In this document: positions 1 through 10,312 of the stretch, piece after piece | Position numbering within the stretch: position 1 is the stretch's first letter | How the letters are laid out: every line of letters starts with the position of its first letter | NCBI RefSeq assembly: GCF_013426205.1 | Contig: NC_089423.1 | Coordinates: forward strand, 4,588,001 to 4,652,000 | DNA length: 64,000 nt | Source: Metarhizium brunneum | Taxonomy: Eukaryota; Ascomycota; Sordariomycetes; Hypocreales; Clavicipitaceae | Reading direction: 5' to 3' | Position numbers and translations under genes: made by a program | Notes under the pieces: model-generated | Told to the model about the DNA's origin: nothing | What the model saw: the letters and a program-made list of their open reading frames with translations, nothing else | The model's database searches: none

Positions 1-2
1 GG

Positions 3-119
3 AGAAAGAAAGAGACAATGGAGCATCGACCAGAGACGCCCGCGCCTGTGCCGTCAGCTCCTCTAGATCCAGAACCGGTGCCAACCAATCCCGGTGGCGA
101 TGGTCCAGTTGACTATTGA
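3..119 (+). CDS. 3' end of an unidentified gene, cut by the window edge
   Basis: An open frame enters from the left edge and ends at a TGA at 117-119. It encodes about 38 residues: a short basic stretch (RKKE) followed by a Pro-, Glu- and Val-rich tail ending GPVDY. Such a hydrophilic, proline-rich end is typical of a disordered C-terminus, and the run of P/V/A codons looks coding rather than random. There is an internal ATG at 18-20, so a stand-alone 33-residue ORF cannot be excluded. No domain is visible and I do not recognise the protein. The frame is short enough to be open by chance, so this is a moderate call at best. Confidence 0.4.
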   Translation, partial: RKKETMEHRPETPAPVPSAPLDPEPVPTNPGGDGPVDY

Positions 120-773
120 GTCTTTGACCATCGATCCCCGCCGCGGGGAGGACAACCATGTCCGCAAAAACCCATAGAGAATGATTTGGGTAGATACCAG
201 CAACGTATCCAGGGACTCAAGACGATGAAGCAGATATGCGCGAGATGAGAGCTCAAATGTTGAAGATCAACACTATGGCTGCAACGGTAAAAAAAAAAAA
301 GTGCAACGTCGTTCAAAGATGACTATGATGATATCGAGAACGTCGGAAGTGGCCGGGTTTTATGTACACGCGTTTGATGACTGGATGACGAATATTTGTT
401 ATTATTACTAGATTGTACGATAGCCTTTGAAAGCGGAATACAATCAATTCCAAGCCGCGGAAATTGGCACTACTTGATGCTCTTGAATCTAGTATGCCAC
501 CAAGTCTGCCGCCTTTTGTCGATGCCGGTTCCCTTTCAACTCGCCCCACTTGAACCGTTAGTTTACATCATCTCACATTCTCAAATACCTCCATCCGCTG
601 CACGACGTTGCGGCTGCCAGAGTGAGTTTGTTTACTTGGCTGAATGCGAATGTGAAAGAATTTACAGCTTACAATTCATCACACAAGTTCTGCTTCGAGG
701 GCCGCGGCGAACACTCCCTCCGCCAGCATCAAACACCAAACCGACAGATCCAACATCCGGAAAACTCGGCAGC
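120..773. other. intergenic region upstream of the ankyrin gene
   Basis: No supported gene lies here. It should hold the 3' flank of the left-edge gene and the promoter and leader of the ankyrin gene that starts at 774. An A-tract sits at about 290-300, and one ACGCGT hexamer lies near 368. Open frames on either strand lack domain character, and the frame reading into 774 has no conserved features upstream of that ATG. Confidence 0.6.
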
Positions 774-1346
774 ATGGACGGTCCGTCCAGCTCTCTGCCT
801 CCGGAGGCCATCGAATTGGCCGGGCGCATGTATGACGCAGCAAGGGCCGGTGATCTGGCCACTTTTCAACAAGCCCTCCCTGCTGGTCTGCCGGCGAACC
901 TGACCAACGAGAAAGGCGACACGCTGGTTTGTACAGAACCACAGCCATAGTTGACCAGGAAAGCCACCTCTAACCTGCGGAATTCGTAACCAGCTCATGC
1001 TTGCGGCCTATTACGGCCACGCAGAATTAGTCACGCTCCTTATCCAGCACGGCGCGGACCCAAACCGCCTCAATGATAAGAACCAGAGTCCTCTGGCGGG
1101 AGCTGTGTTTAAGAAAGAAGATGCCGTCATCGAGGCAAGTTGTTACATCTGTTCCGAAACTGAGGCAATGACTTATGCAGTTTTCGGCAGGCACTGTTAG
1201 AGGGAGGCGCAGATCCAGAACATGGAAATCCAAACGCTATGCAATGCGTGGCCATGTTTAAGCAGGAGGAGGCTTGGAAGGCCAAATTCGATGCGGCACC
1301 TGGGCGAGGAAAGGCGAAAGAGCCGGCGCAAGGTCCATCGTTGTAA
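774..1346 (+). CDS. small ankyrin-repeat protein
   Basis: Three exons (774-926, 994-1134, 1191-1346) encode 149 residues. The centre carries ankyrin repeats: one nearly ideal unit (LMLAAYYGHAELVTLLIQHG followed by ADPN) and a second, weaker one (ALLEGGADPEHG). The N-terminus is a short helix-like lead (AIELAGRMYDAARAGDLATF), which is also ankyrin-like. The tail is Lys/Ala/Pro-rich. Ankyrin repeats bind protein partners; no catalytic domain is present, so the partner and role are unknown. The start is the first ATG in frame with the repeats. Intron 1 is GT-AG. Intron 2 only keeps the frame if it is read as GC-AG, with donor GAG|GCAAGT and acceptor CGGCAG; the alternative GT at 1139 gives stops or frameshifts. 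Small single-domain ankyrin proteins of this size are common in filamentous fungi. Confidence 0.85.
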
Positions 1347-2640
1347 TGGTGTTGAATATATGAGACCAAAACCCCCAGAGGCTTCAGTCGAGGGCCCAGT
1401 GTGTTTCTCTGCCGCCTTCTTACGGACATCTCGCCTCGGCCGTCTCAATAGGCATGCTGTGGCGCTCCTTAGAATATCAACTTGAGGCTGATTTATTGTC
1501 TGGATTTGAGTGACGTGAGGGTTCCCATTTCAGGGATTCCTTGGCCTGTCAGTATGTCTTTGGTTGCCCCAGCTGCTGTTGAGGGTTGGCGCTGTTATCA
1601 GGTTCGGGTTCGCTCCCCCTGAGTGCATTGTTTCCTATGGGCGTTGTTGACTGAGACATCGCGTCATCCACAGGTTCGGGTTGACTCCAAGTAGGATTTG
1701 GGTCTATCGTCTTTACAATGTGCCCCCAATGTCCTTGAAGGTGGTCACAACACCGTATTCTGGACTATATTAGTATTGGTGTCCCAGGAGCGGTTGTGAG
1801 ATAATCTTAGTTGGCCCTAGGGTAATTTAACTACAGCCAAGGAGGGAATTATATCTCAATATGGAATGAGGTGAGGCCGAGCGACGGGCATCTTGATTTA
1901 CTATGTTTCTTGTCCTTTGCTTTAATTATCAATCATCTCAATCCGCTCAGTACATCGAATGTTCGAGGCTGCGGCTCGATATTCAGTGACTTGAATTAAT
2001 AATGATCAAAACCCGTTCCGCACATATGAGATACGTTGAGTGGCTTTGTGTCCTTGGCATAAGCTGCAAATCTTGTGCACACGAGGATCGCATTTCCATG
2101 TTTAATCCGTCCTACACTTCAACTAGAGAGCCGATCCAACGGAACTACATTCATCCCCAAGGCCCTCTTGAGACTCGGGAAAACACAGGCCGCCCAATAG
2201 ATTCCTAACGAGGAGGACGAGGAGGTAACTAGACTTGGCCCTAGACTTGGCCTATTAAACACGGCTAGCTCACTCATCTGATGGCTACTATGTCTTGGAT
2301 GATATGCATTCTACACTGACGCTCGTAGAATGCAGAATCAGAATGTAGAATCATCATGCAGGACAAACGTGCTTCGAGCTCTCAATCAAAACCTCAATGG
2401 GCCTGGTAAGCTATTCTACGTACAGTGCGTGTTGTACAGTGTTCCCCGCACCGTCCGACAACACCACGCAGAGACAACAATTTTTTTGGCTGGAGCTCCC
2501 AAGGCAGGCAGGCATTCTGTGCATCCACATCCCACTGACAACCGTCATCGCACTTCGTGGGACTCGACCAGCACGAAAACCGCGCGCAGAATTCGCTGTC
2601 GAGCTCCAAGGCGACCGGCAATCTCACGACCACCGCCAAT
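1347..2640. other. 1.3-kb intergenic region before CCT7
   Basis: No gene is supported. The region separates the ankyrin gene from CCT7 and should contain the ankyrin 3'UTR and the CCT7 promoter. A short tandem duplication of TAGACTTGGCC occurs around 2229-2252. The few frames of 60-90 codons here have no domain features and mixed composition. Confidence 0.6.
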
Positions 2641-4602
2641 ATGTCGTTTGGAGGCCAAACTCCCACCATCATCGTCCTCAAGGAAGGTGAGAGCTGCCCC
2701 ACCGCCATCACCACCCCTCGTCGCTTCCGAGTCTCGTCTCGCCGCCGGGAGGCTTCACGTGCCTACCGTACCGTCTTGAGAACTCCCTTCGGCTAATTGC
2801 ACTCTTCCGGGAATAGGCACCGATACCTCCCAGGGCAAGGGCCAAATTGTATCCAACATCAATGCCTGTCTCGCTGTTCAGGCCACCATCAAATCGACCC
2901 TAGGCCCTTACGGCGGGGACCTGTTGATGGTTGATGAGAATGGCAAGCAGACCATCACCAACGACGGCGCCACCGTCATGAAGGTTCGACGCTACTCCAA
3001 AACTCTTGACACACCTCGTTATATACGACATGCGGCTTGGCATAAAAAGCCCATATGCTAACTTGTCCGCAAAGCTCCTCGATATTGTCCACCCCGCTGC
3101 CCGGATCCTCGTCGACATCGCTCGATCACAAGACGCTGAAGTTGGCGACGGCACAACCTCCGTCGTTGTTCTTGCGGGCGAGATCTTGAAGGAGGTCAAA
3201 GACCATGTCGAGCAGGGTGTCAGCTCTCAGATCATCATCAAGGGTTTGAGAAGAGCATCACAGTTGGCTGTTAATAAGATCAAGGAGATCGCTATTAGCA
3301 CCAACGAGGGTAATCGTCGCGACACGCTGAAAAAGTTGGCCGCTACCGCCATGACCAGCAAGTTGATCAAGCAAAACACAGGGTTCTTCACGGAGAGTAA
3401 GATGACTGACACTTTGTCGACCCTTAAACCAAGATGGCAGCTGCTAACCCGGTGTTCACAATGCAGTGGTTGTCGATGCCGTATTGTCCCTCGACCAAGA
3501 CGATCTCAACGAGAAGTTGATTGGAATCAAGAAAATCCCCGGCGGCTCCCTGACCGACTCGCGATTCGTCAACGGTGTGGCTTTCAAGAAGACCTTCTCG
3601 TACGCCGGTTTCGAGCAACAACCCAAATCGTTCAAGAAGCCTAAGATTGTATGCTTGAACGTGGAGTTGGAACTCAAGGCCGAGAAGGACAACGCCGAGG
3701 TTCGTGTGGAGCAGGTGTCAGAGTATCAAGCCATTGTCGACGCTGAGTGGCAGATTATCTACAAGAAGCTGGAGGCTATCTACAAGACTGGTGCCAAAGT
3801 TGTTCTGAGCAAGCTGCCCATTGGCGATTTGGCCACTCAATATTTTGCCGACAGAGACATCTTCTGCGCCGGCCGTGTCTCTTCAGAGGATATGGAGCGT
3901 GTGGTCCAGGCTACCGGCGCTGTTATCCAGTCAACGTGCTCTGACATCCTGCCCGAGCACCTGGGCACATGTGGTAGCTTCGAGGAGCGCCAGATCGGCG
4001 GCGAGCGATTCAACTTCTTCGAGGAGTGCCCTGAAGCCAAGACCTGCACCCTGGTGCTGCGTGGAGGTGCAGAGCAGTTTATTGCCGAGGTTGAGCGATC
4101 CCTGCACGACGCCATCATGATTGTCAAGAGAGCCATCAAGAACCACATGGTTGTTGGGGGTGGTGGTGCTGTCGAAATGGAAATCTCAGCCTACCTACAC
4201 CGTTTTGCTGACAAGAACATTTCCCACAAGCAACAAGCCATCATCAAATCATTCGCCAAGGCCCTCGAGATCATCCCGCGACAGCTATGCGATAATGCCG
4301 GATTCGACGCCACCGATATCCTCAACAAGCTGCGCGTGGAGCACCGCAAGGGCAGCACCTGGGCAGGAGTGGACTTCAAGAATGAAGGTGTAGCCGACAT
4401 GATGGAGCGGTTTGTCTGGGAACCGGCCCTTGTCAAGATCAACGCTCTGCAGGCCGCTACTGAAGCCAGTTGCTTGATCCTGGGAGTAGACGAAACCATT
4501 CGAAACGAGGAAAGTGCGAAGCCCCAAGCCCCCGGCCAGCTGCCGCCGGGCGCTGCTCAGCGGGCAGTCCGTGGTCGTGGCCGTGGAATGCCCCGTCGAT
4601 GA
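2641..4602 (+). CDS. CCT7: T-complex chaperonin subunit eta (CCT7/TCP-1 eta)
   Basis: Four exons (2641-2686, 2817-2983, 3075-3396, 3467-4602) encode 556 residues, the normal CCT length. CCT7 is one of eight subunits of the cytosolic TRiC/CCT ring that folds actin, tubulin and other proteins using ATP. The group II chaperonin ATPase motif GDGTTS is at 95-100. Eta-specific stretches are clear: the N-terminal [12 protein letters not shown], the apical-domain [30 protein letters not shown], and the C-terminal GRGRGMPRR, where eta subunits usually end in a GRGRG tail. The ATG at 2641 sits directly before the conserved N-terminus and splits by phase-1 splicing at KEG. Intron 2 uses a CAAAG acceptor. 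All joins preserve frame. A second CCT subunit gene, CCT6, lies 17 kb downstream on the same strand. Confidence 0.97.
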
Positions 4603-4945
4603 GCATGGTGAAAACGGGGGCGCAAAACAAAATGAGAGAAGTTGTAGGACACGGATAGATGTGGGTTGCAGAAAATGAAAAAAAAGGGTATATAGGGAAA
4701 TGAAACTATGGGGCGTTGAGGGTCTGTATGATACCTAGAAGACGACTTCTATACTAGACCTGTTGTCCTCGTCACCTGTCTAACTTGACGCGCTTATGTG
4801 TGTCTCTTGGATGCGTATTCTCCGCAATGCTGCAGTTGGCGCCCACCAGTGACAGTCGTTATGAAACGCTACATGTATGTACAAATACTACCGCTGTGGG
4901 AAGAATCAAAAGCACAAGCAATGCTATACCTATACCACCGGCCCC
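4603..4945. other. convergent 3' region between CCT7 and the SPT10-like gene
   Basis: These 343 nt hold the 3' flanks of two convergent genes. A short A-rich run (AAAATGAAAAAAAAGGG) lies around 4672-4688, in a plausible position for CCT7 3'-end formation. No gene is seen. Confidence 0.6.
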
Positions 4946-6724
4946 CTATCCCCCGTCAAACCCAACGTCATACAGCCTGTCGCGATGCCCCGTCCTCCTC
5001 GCTTCGTCTAGACAGTCCATGGGGCCTTCATGACAGTCGACGTCTTCGTGCTCGATCAACATTTCTAAATCTCTGTCCACCGCAGCGGCGGCGGCAGCTT
5101 CTGCGGCGGCCGCGTCGGAATCCGGCTCCGGGCCCACATCCTCGGTCGCGTTGAGGAGAGCCTGAAAGTCGGCGTGGGGGTGGTACTGGTCAAAGGGCAT
5201 GTCGTCGTGTGCCGACGAGGCATGCTGATGGCCGTGGTGGTTGATGATTTGGGGGTCGATGGGCTGGTAGGCCTCGTGGGAGGCAGGCCGGTCCTGGAGC
5301 ATGGGGTTGTGCCCGTGGTGCCCGTGGCCAGGGGGGTGCGGCACGGCGTGGGAGTGAGCGTCGTGCAGCATGTGGCTGTCCTGGTGTGCCGGCGCGAGGA
5401 CGGATATGTCGCTGGGGTTGGCGTACGGGCCTTGGCTCGGCGCCGGGCCCGGCCGGGACAGCGAGTCCATGAGGCCGGCGCGGCTCTGCTGCTGCAGCGC
5501 CAGCACGCGCCCGGCGTCGACGTGGATGTCGATGTCGCCGTCGCCGTCGCCGTCGTGCTGCGGCACGGGCGACTGTGCCTGGCGGCGCTGGGCGTCGCCG
5601 CTGCCGCTGCCGAGGCCGCCGGACGGTGTTGCCGAGCTGGTGGGCGTGCTGGCGCTCCCGTTCTTCCTGCTGCCGCCGGGGTTCGGCGTCTTGCCCAGCT
5701 CCTTGCACTCGGCGCAGGCGCGAATCACGTCGCTGACCGTCTCCTTGATGCGGCTCCAGTGGAACTTTTCTGCAATGGTGGCGGTGGTCTTGTTGATCCC
5801 TCCGTGGTGGATGGCGTGGACGTTTCTGGCAATCTCGTACTGCCGGCCCGGGTCCGAAATGACTTCCTTGTCCTTGAGCATGAGCTTGTCGCCCTCGAGG
5901 AGCTTGTAGTGGGTTGCCGCGCTGCGCAGCCTGCTCTTTTCGGCGCGGTCTGCCCCGTTGGGGTATTTGCCGTACTTGAGGTAGAATCGTATCTTGTCGA
6001 AGCGCTCTTCGCTGACGAGCTCTTCGCTCTCTCCCGGAGCCAGGTCCCGGCCGTATATGATGGCGTCAATGAGCCGGTCCGGATGGCTTCGCAGGTTGCC
6101 GCAGGCTTTGATGCGGCCGATGCGTTTGAAGCCGAGGGCGTCCCAGATACGACACGACGCCACGTTGGTTTCGTAGACGAGATTGAAGACGCTGTACGTG
6201 TAGCCCAGCCTCGGGGCCCAGTCGATGTACGCCTCGCCCATGAGTCGTCCCACGCCACGATTACGCGATGCGTCGGTGGTGATGAAGCTGGCGTTGCAGA
6301 TGTGGCTGCTGCGACCAGGATAATTGGGCTTGATGAAGAAGCTTCCGAGGCACTCCTTGGCCCAGTCCTTGCCGTCCAGGACATCCTGCGCACAGTCGAT
6401 ATTGCCCATCAGCATGACGGCGCCAAAGGTCTGGAACCAGTAGTCTGCGAAACCGTCCACGGTAAAGGCTTCCATCATGGGATACGTATCACCTCCCTCT
6501 ATCTCGCGGTTCAGCTGGTCGCACAGATACACCAGCAGCGAAGCGGGAAGCTGGTGTCGCGAGACAAAGGGCACAATCGTCGCAACCGTCTGGCGATCCC
6601 GCAATGTCACTTGGCGGGGGACAATGTCGGGGGGCAACCCGGGGCAGTTCGGGTCCGGGAACGGAGGCTGCCCGGAGACCCGGTAGACGGTGGGGCCGGC
6701 CGGGTCGTCCATGACGGCTGGCAT
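4946..6724 (-). CDS. SPT10: SPT10-like protein: GNAT acetyltransferase domain plus integrase-type HHCC zinc finger
   Basis: A single exon encodes 592 residues. Residues about 85-225 form a GNAT domain: the acetyl-CoA loop reads RNRGVGRL (about 154-161), followed by NVASCRIWDALGF. Residues about 303-340 form an HHCC zinc finger (H303, H307, C337, C340) of the kind found in retroviral and retrotransposon integrases. This domain pair is characteristic of yeast Spt10, which binds histone-gene upstream elements through that finger and activates them. The tail (about 350-592) is low complexity: Gln/Ser-rich, then strongly His-rich (about 440-520), then an Ala run and an acidic end. I chose the ATG at 6724, preceded by an A-rich leader (ACAAAAATGCC), rather than an upstream in-frame start whose extension is only KKK-rich translation of that A-tract. 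Family membership is confident; orthology to Spt10 is inferred from domain order. Confidence 0.8.
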   Translation of the reverse strand: MPAVMDDPAGPTVYRVSGQPPFPDPNCPGLPPDIVPRQVTLRDRQTVATIVPFVSRHQLPASLLVYLCDQLNREIEGGDTYPMMEAFTVDGFADYWFQTFGAVMLMGNIDCAQDVLDGKDWAKECLGSFFIKPNYPGRSSHICNASFITTDASRNRGVGRLMGEAYIDWAPRLGYTYSVFNLVYETNVASCRIWDALGFKRIGRIKACGNLRSHPDRLIDAIIYGRDLAPGESEELVSEERFDKIRFYLKYGKYPNGADRAEKSRLRSAATHYKLLEGDKLMLKDKEVISDPGRQYEIARNVHAIHHGGINKTTATIAEKFHWSRIKETVSDVIRACAECKELGKTPNPGGSRKNGSASTPTSSATPSGGLGSGSGDAQRRQAQSPVPQHDGDGDGDIDIHVDAGRVLALQQQSRAGLMDSLSRPGPAPSQGPYANPSDISVLAPAHQDSHMLHDAHSHAVPHPPGHGHHGHNPMLQDRPASHEAYQPIDPQIINHHGHQHASSAHDDMPFDQYHPHADFQALLNATEDVGPEPDSDAAAAEAAAAAAVDRDLEMLIEHEDVDCHEGPMDCLDEARRTGHRDRLYDVGFDGG

Positions 6725-7540
6725 TTTTGTTTTTTTTTTTCCTCGGTGGCCAGTTGCCAGGGACTCCGTACCGAGTACCCGGTGAATCAATGTCGATCTA
6801 TCTCAGGCCATACAGGCTCTGCTGGCATTGCTTGCTTCCCTAGTCAAACCTGTTGTTGCCAGTTATAATACAGACGCACGAAAGCTCGGCCGGCGACTGG
6901 GTCTTTTGCGGGTGCCAGTGCAGGCAAACGGCCAAAATGCCCTCCTGCTTGGTTGCAGGCGAAAAACGGCCGATGCCACGCTCGCGCCCACGCCAACGCT
7001 CTAGGGTACGCTTTCTTGCGCACTCACTGGCGCGTCTAGCTTCAAGGCCTGACGTCTCGCCGTGGTGGTATTATGTGGAACAACAGGGTCCCGTTTGGCC
7101 TGGCTGTGCTGAAATGTTCGTCGTGAGGTCGACTGCCTGGTGAGGGGAAATGCGCAGGGCGAAGTTTACAGCCCGCCTGCACAAGTGTGTGTGCGCCTGC
7201 ATTTGCATATCTGCATGCCCACTGGCTACTGCCGCTCTCTTGGCCATAAAGGCTGCGGCCACCGGTTAATCCGAGCCGACATGCCGCTGCCTAGCAGGGG
7301 GTAGAAACCATCAGCCACAGATGGCTTGTTGTGCTGTAAGACCTGTACCTGCCTATAACAGTACTAAGTAGTTACAACTAACGATTACATTACTCCGTAT
7401 ACAAAGCTCACTCTTTTTCGCAATCGCACCGCTTCCCATGCGCTTGTGCTATGATAATACATTGCCATGTCTGCCAGGTATTCTCGGCTCCATATATGAT
7501 ACACGTCTCCATATTTTTACATAAGTTTACACCGGCTCGC
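6725..7540. other. promoter region of the SPT10-like gene and 3' flank of MRP4
   Basis: These 816 nt lie between two minus-strand genes. A 10-12 nt T-tract at about 6729-6741 is the A-rich leader immediately 5' of the SPT10-like ATG. One exact TACTCCGTA nonamer is at 7391-7399. No gene is supported. Confidence 0.6.
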
Positions 7541-9107
7541 TCACTCCTGCTTGCTTCCGACTGCCAACTCGATATGTCTCGTTTGTTGCTGCACTCGTTG
7601 CAGTTGCGCCTCGATGTCCGCAAGGCCCTCCCCTACTTTCCAACTTGACGTCTTTGAAGAATCCACATGGCCTGCTTCGGCGACAGCTTCTCCGGCATCT
7701 TTCAGTGCAGTCTCGCCCAACATGTTGACCATTTCGTCCTCGCTCACTTCAAGGTCCACCTCGTTATTCCGGACTCGCAAAAGTTTCTGTTCCTCTTCGG
7801 TGAACCCCTGAACATTAGACTGTATTCGGCCCATCACTTCCTTGCGTTTCGTCACCGCCGCCTGGACTTCTTTCTTCATGTGTCTTTCCAACTCTGGTGA
7901 GGTGTTCCATGAAACGTTGCCCCGGGAAGAGTCCTGGAGGCGACGCTCCTTGCCCTTCTGACCAGCTCGGCCCAGGGCTCCGGCAACAACCGCCATTGCT
8001 CGTAAACTAGAATGCAGCCCGTTAGCCAAATTCAATACTAGGCAGCAGTAGTTGCGGCACATACCTGTCGTCATTGGCAGGAATAGTGTAGGTAACCCAG
8101 GACGGGTCGACATTTGTATCAATGACACCAATTGTAGGAATGTTCTTCAGACCGCATTCGTACAACATGGTGTAGTTTTCCAAGGGATTCAGGCAAACTA
8201 CCAAGTCAGGCAGTAGCGGTCTGGCCATGCCCTTGTACATGTCGAAACCATCCAACTCGGAGTCCAAATGATCGACAACCTTTGTCGCCTGAGTCTTGAG
8301 GATAACATCTCGGTTTGTAATAGCTCCAGGCGTCCACTTGGTGAACAAATGACATGCACCAGCCAGTTCAGCGGCCTTGGTGACAATTTCCATCTGACCC
8401 TTTCGAGTGCCAACAAAGAGGATGACACCGCCCCGGTATGAAACCTCTTCAACGACTCGTGCCGCTCGTCGAAGATGCGCAGCAATCGTCTCGAGTGAGA
8501 TGATGTGAATTCCCTGTCGGACGCCGTAAATGTATCGAGAATTGGCGGGGTTCCAGAGAGAGGTATTATGTCCCATGTGCGCCTGTGAAGCCATCAGGAG
8601 CTCCAACGACACATGCTCTGGGCCGGGAGGGTTGCTAATTAATTCAGTCGGCACGTAACGCCTCTCCACATGAGAGCCGAGGCTTCTTGTATTCTTCTGA
8701 ATTCTTTGAAAATCTGCAAACTGCTGCGCCGGAGTCACTTCTTGCCCCTCGCTTCCGATCTGGTGCGGTTTTGTCCAAGAGGCTCCCGAGTGTTCCTGGG
8801 CGGAATCAGATCCGAGGCTCATGATGAACTCTTGCACAGTCTTCTGCTTCCTCTTCTTGGACGACGATCCTGACAGGATTTTCGGCTGGGCAGATGAAGA
8901 TTGCCCCGCGGACCAGGCCTGGGCGGATGCATTGGGGCTCGAATTGACTGCGTTTTGGCTGTTCGCTTCGGTGGATAGCAGTCGCAGGGCAGATCTCGAG
9001 ATCGGAGGCGCCAATGCACGGCCTATCGAGCTATGTAAGCAATTGCGAGACCGTGACACATTCTTGACCGACTCACCATGCCGTATAGCGGCATTTCTGA
9101 GTATCAT
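7541..9107 (-). CDS. MRP4: mitochondrial small-subunit ribosomal protein uS2m (MRP4)
   Basis: Three exons in transcript order (9107-9077, 9022-8065, 8006-7541) encode 484 residues. The core (about residues 160-345) is a full ribosomal S2 fold: HMGHNTSLWNPANSRYIYG, FVGTRKGQ, CHLFTKWTPGAITNRD, LPDLVVCLNPLEN and VIDTNVDPSWVTYTIPANDD. The N-terminus (MILRNAAIRHGRALAPPIS, then LRLLSTEA) is basic and Ser/Ala-rich, as expected of a mitochondrial presequence. The C-terminal 140 residues are a charged, coiled-coil-prone extension absent from bacterial S2. The small ribosomal subunit of the mitochondrion is the site of action. Intron 1 is 54 nt, a multiple of three and free of stops, so retention would add 18 residues in frame; the spliced form is chosen because both sites are good. 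The start at 9107 is the first ATG before the presequence. Confidence 0.95.
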
Positions 9108-10312
9108 GGCGACGTAATGAGACGGGTTGTTTGCCCGGTTCAAATTCCCATCGCCGAAATTCAGGTCACCAAAAAGTTGACCATACGACAGGGGCCAGCT
9201 GTTGCAGGCCGGAGACTAAATTTTCCGGCCGGATGCACAATGAAGCGGCCCAACGATTACTACGGAGTACAGCAGGACCCCTCTGTGGCTCGAACCTCTA
9301 CCAGCCTACTGTTCCCCCAAAGTACGACAGTAAAGAGCCAGTTCTGGCTTATACCATTCAATGTTTTGCTAACCGTTGCCTTGGCTGTCCAGTAGTCGTA
9401 CCGTTAAGGAGAAATTGTTTCAACGACTACACATGCCCCAGACAGTGCGTAATTTTTGCAGACGGTACTTCAACAAGAAACCTGGGGCACACCAGACAGT
9501 TTCCCGATCCGCTGAGCCGGCGACCACTGACCAGGATCACGAAATTGTTTCAACCCAACTGCAGTGTAGATAGCGACCTACCGCTGCCTCGTGTCCATGT
9601 CTACCCGATGCCACCTTAAAGCCGGTGTATTGGACCGATGCACATTGCTTCAATGAGAATGATAAGGACTCTATATCGAAAGGCTAGAAGAGGAAAACGA
9701 GCACTGCCAACACCCAAAAAGGCTCAAAAGGCCGCTGATGTCGGCCCTTGCACCCAGGTCTATAAGCACTACTGTTGTAGAGGGAACAGGGGAACCACTA
9801 CAGGCCGGAGGCAAGGTACTTGGATGACATCTTTGACGAATTCAACAGCAATAAAGAGAGATGAGAAAGACGACCATATCATGACGCCCATTCTGGCTGG
9901 ATAGGTAGAGGGGAAGCAGGGTGGGAAACCAGATATGTGGACAGAAGTCAAGGGGATAGAGGACCAAAGACAGGAATGAGGTTCGCTGGCAAATGACTCC
10001 CTTTTCTGACCTTATTAGGTGTTCCAACACCCATTTCGCCTTGTACTGTGCAGTAGCTTGGGTTGCACTGCTATTGTACTAGCCAAAGTACCTAAAATAC
10101 AAATGACACATTCCCCAACGTTATCCCTTCTGCCCTTGACGCCATCAAGTCGTGGCAGCAGCAATGGAGGCTCAGTATAATTAAGAGCTAAGAAGTACTA
10201 GAAAGAATCCCTCTATTAAATACACAAAAAAAAACTTGTTATATATATTTACAGTCGCGCACTGTCGACTTCGTAACTTCGTTAGTGGTACAAGAAGCTA
10301 CTACAGCTCATC
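9108..10312. other. 1.2-kb intergenic region, MRP4 promoter and CBS/PB1 3' flank
   Basis: No gene is supported. It contains one TACGGAGTA nonamer (9261-9269), a perfect 14-bp direct repeat GAAATTGTTTCAAC (9411-9424 and 9541-9554), and an A-tract near 10226. A 162-codon plus-strand frame here begins at a non-ATG codon and has no domain-like character. Confidence 0.6.

Noticed and set aside
2002..2208. 68-codon plus-strand frame before CCT7
   Set aside because: No domain and no supporting splice or promoter context; random-looking residues.
4946..6790. Longer N-terminus for the SPT10-like protein starting at 6790
   Set aside because: The extension is mostly translation of an A-tract (KKK) and lacks conservation; the ATG at 6724 has a better context.
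5174..6868. 564-codon plus-strand open frame antisense to the SPT10-like gene
   Set aside because: It starts at a non-ATG codon, has Val/Gly/Arg-rich composition caused by GC-rich codons on the other strand, and carries no domain. The minus-strand frame has clear GNAT and HHCC motifs.
9131..9619. 162-codon plus-strand frame upstream of MRP4
   Set aside because: Begins at TTG, has Cys/Pro/Arg-rich random-looking composition and no domain.
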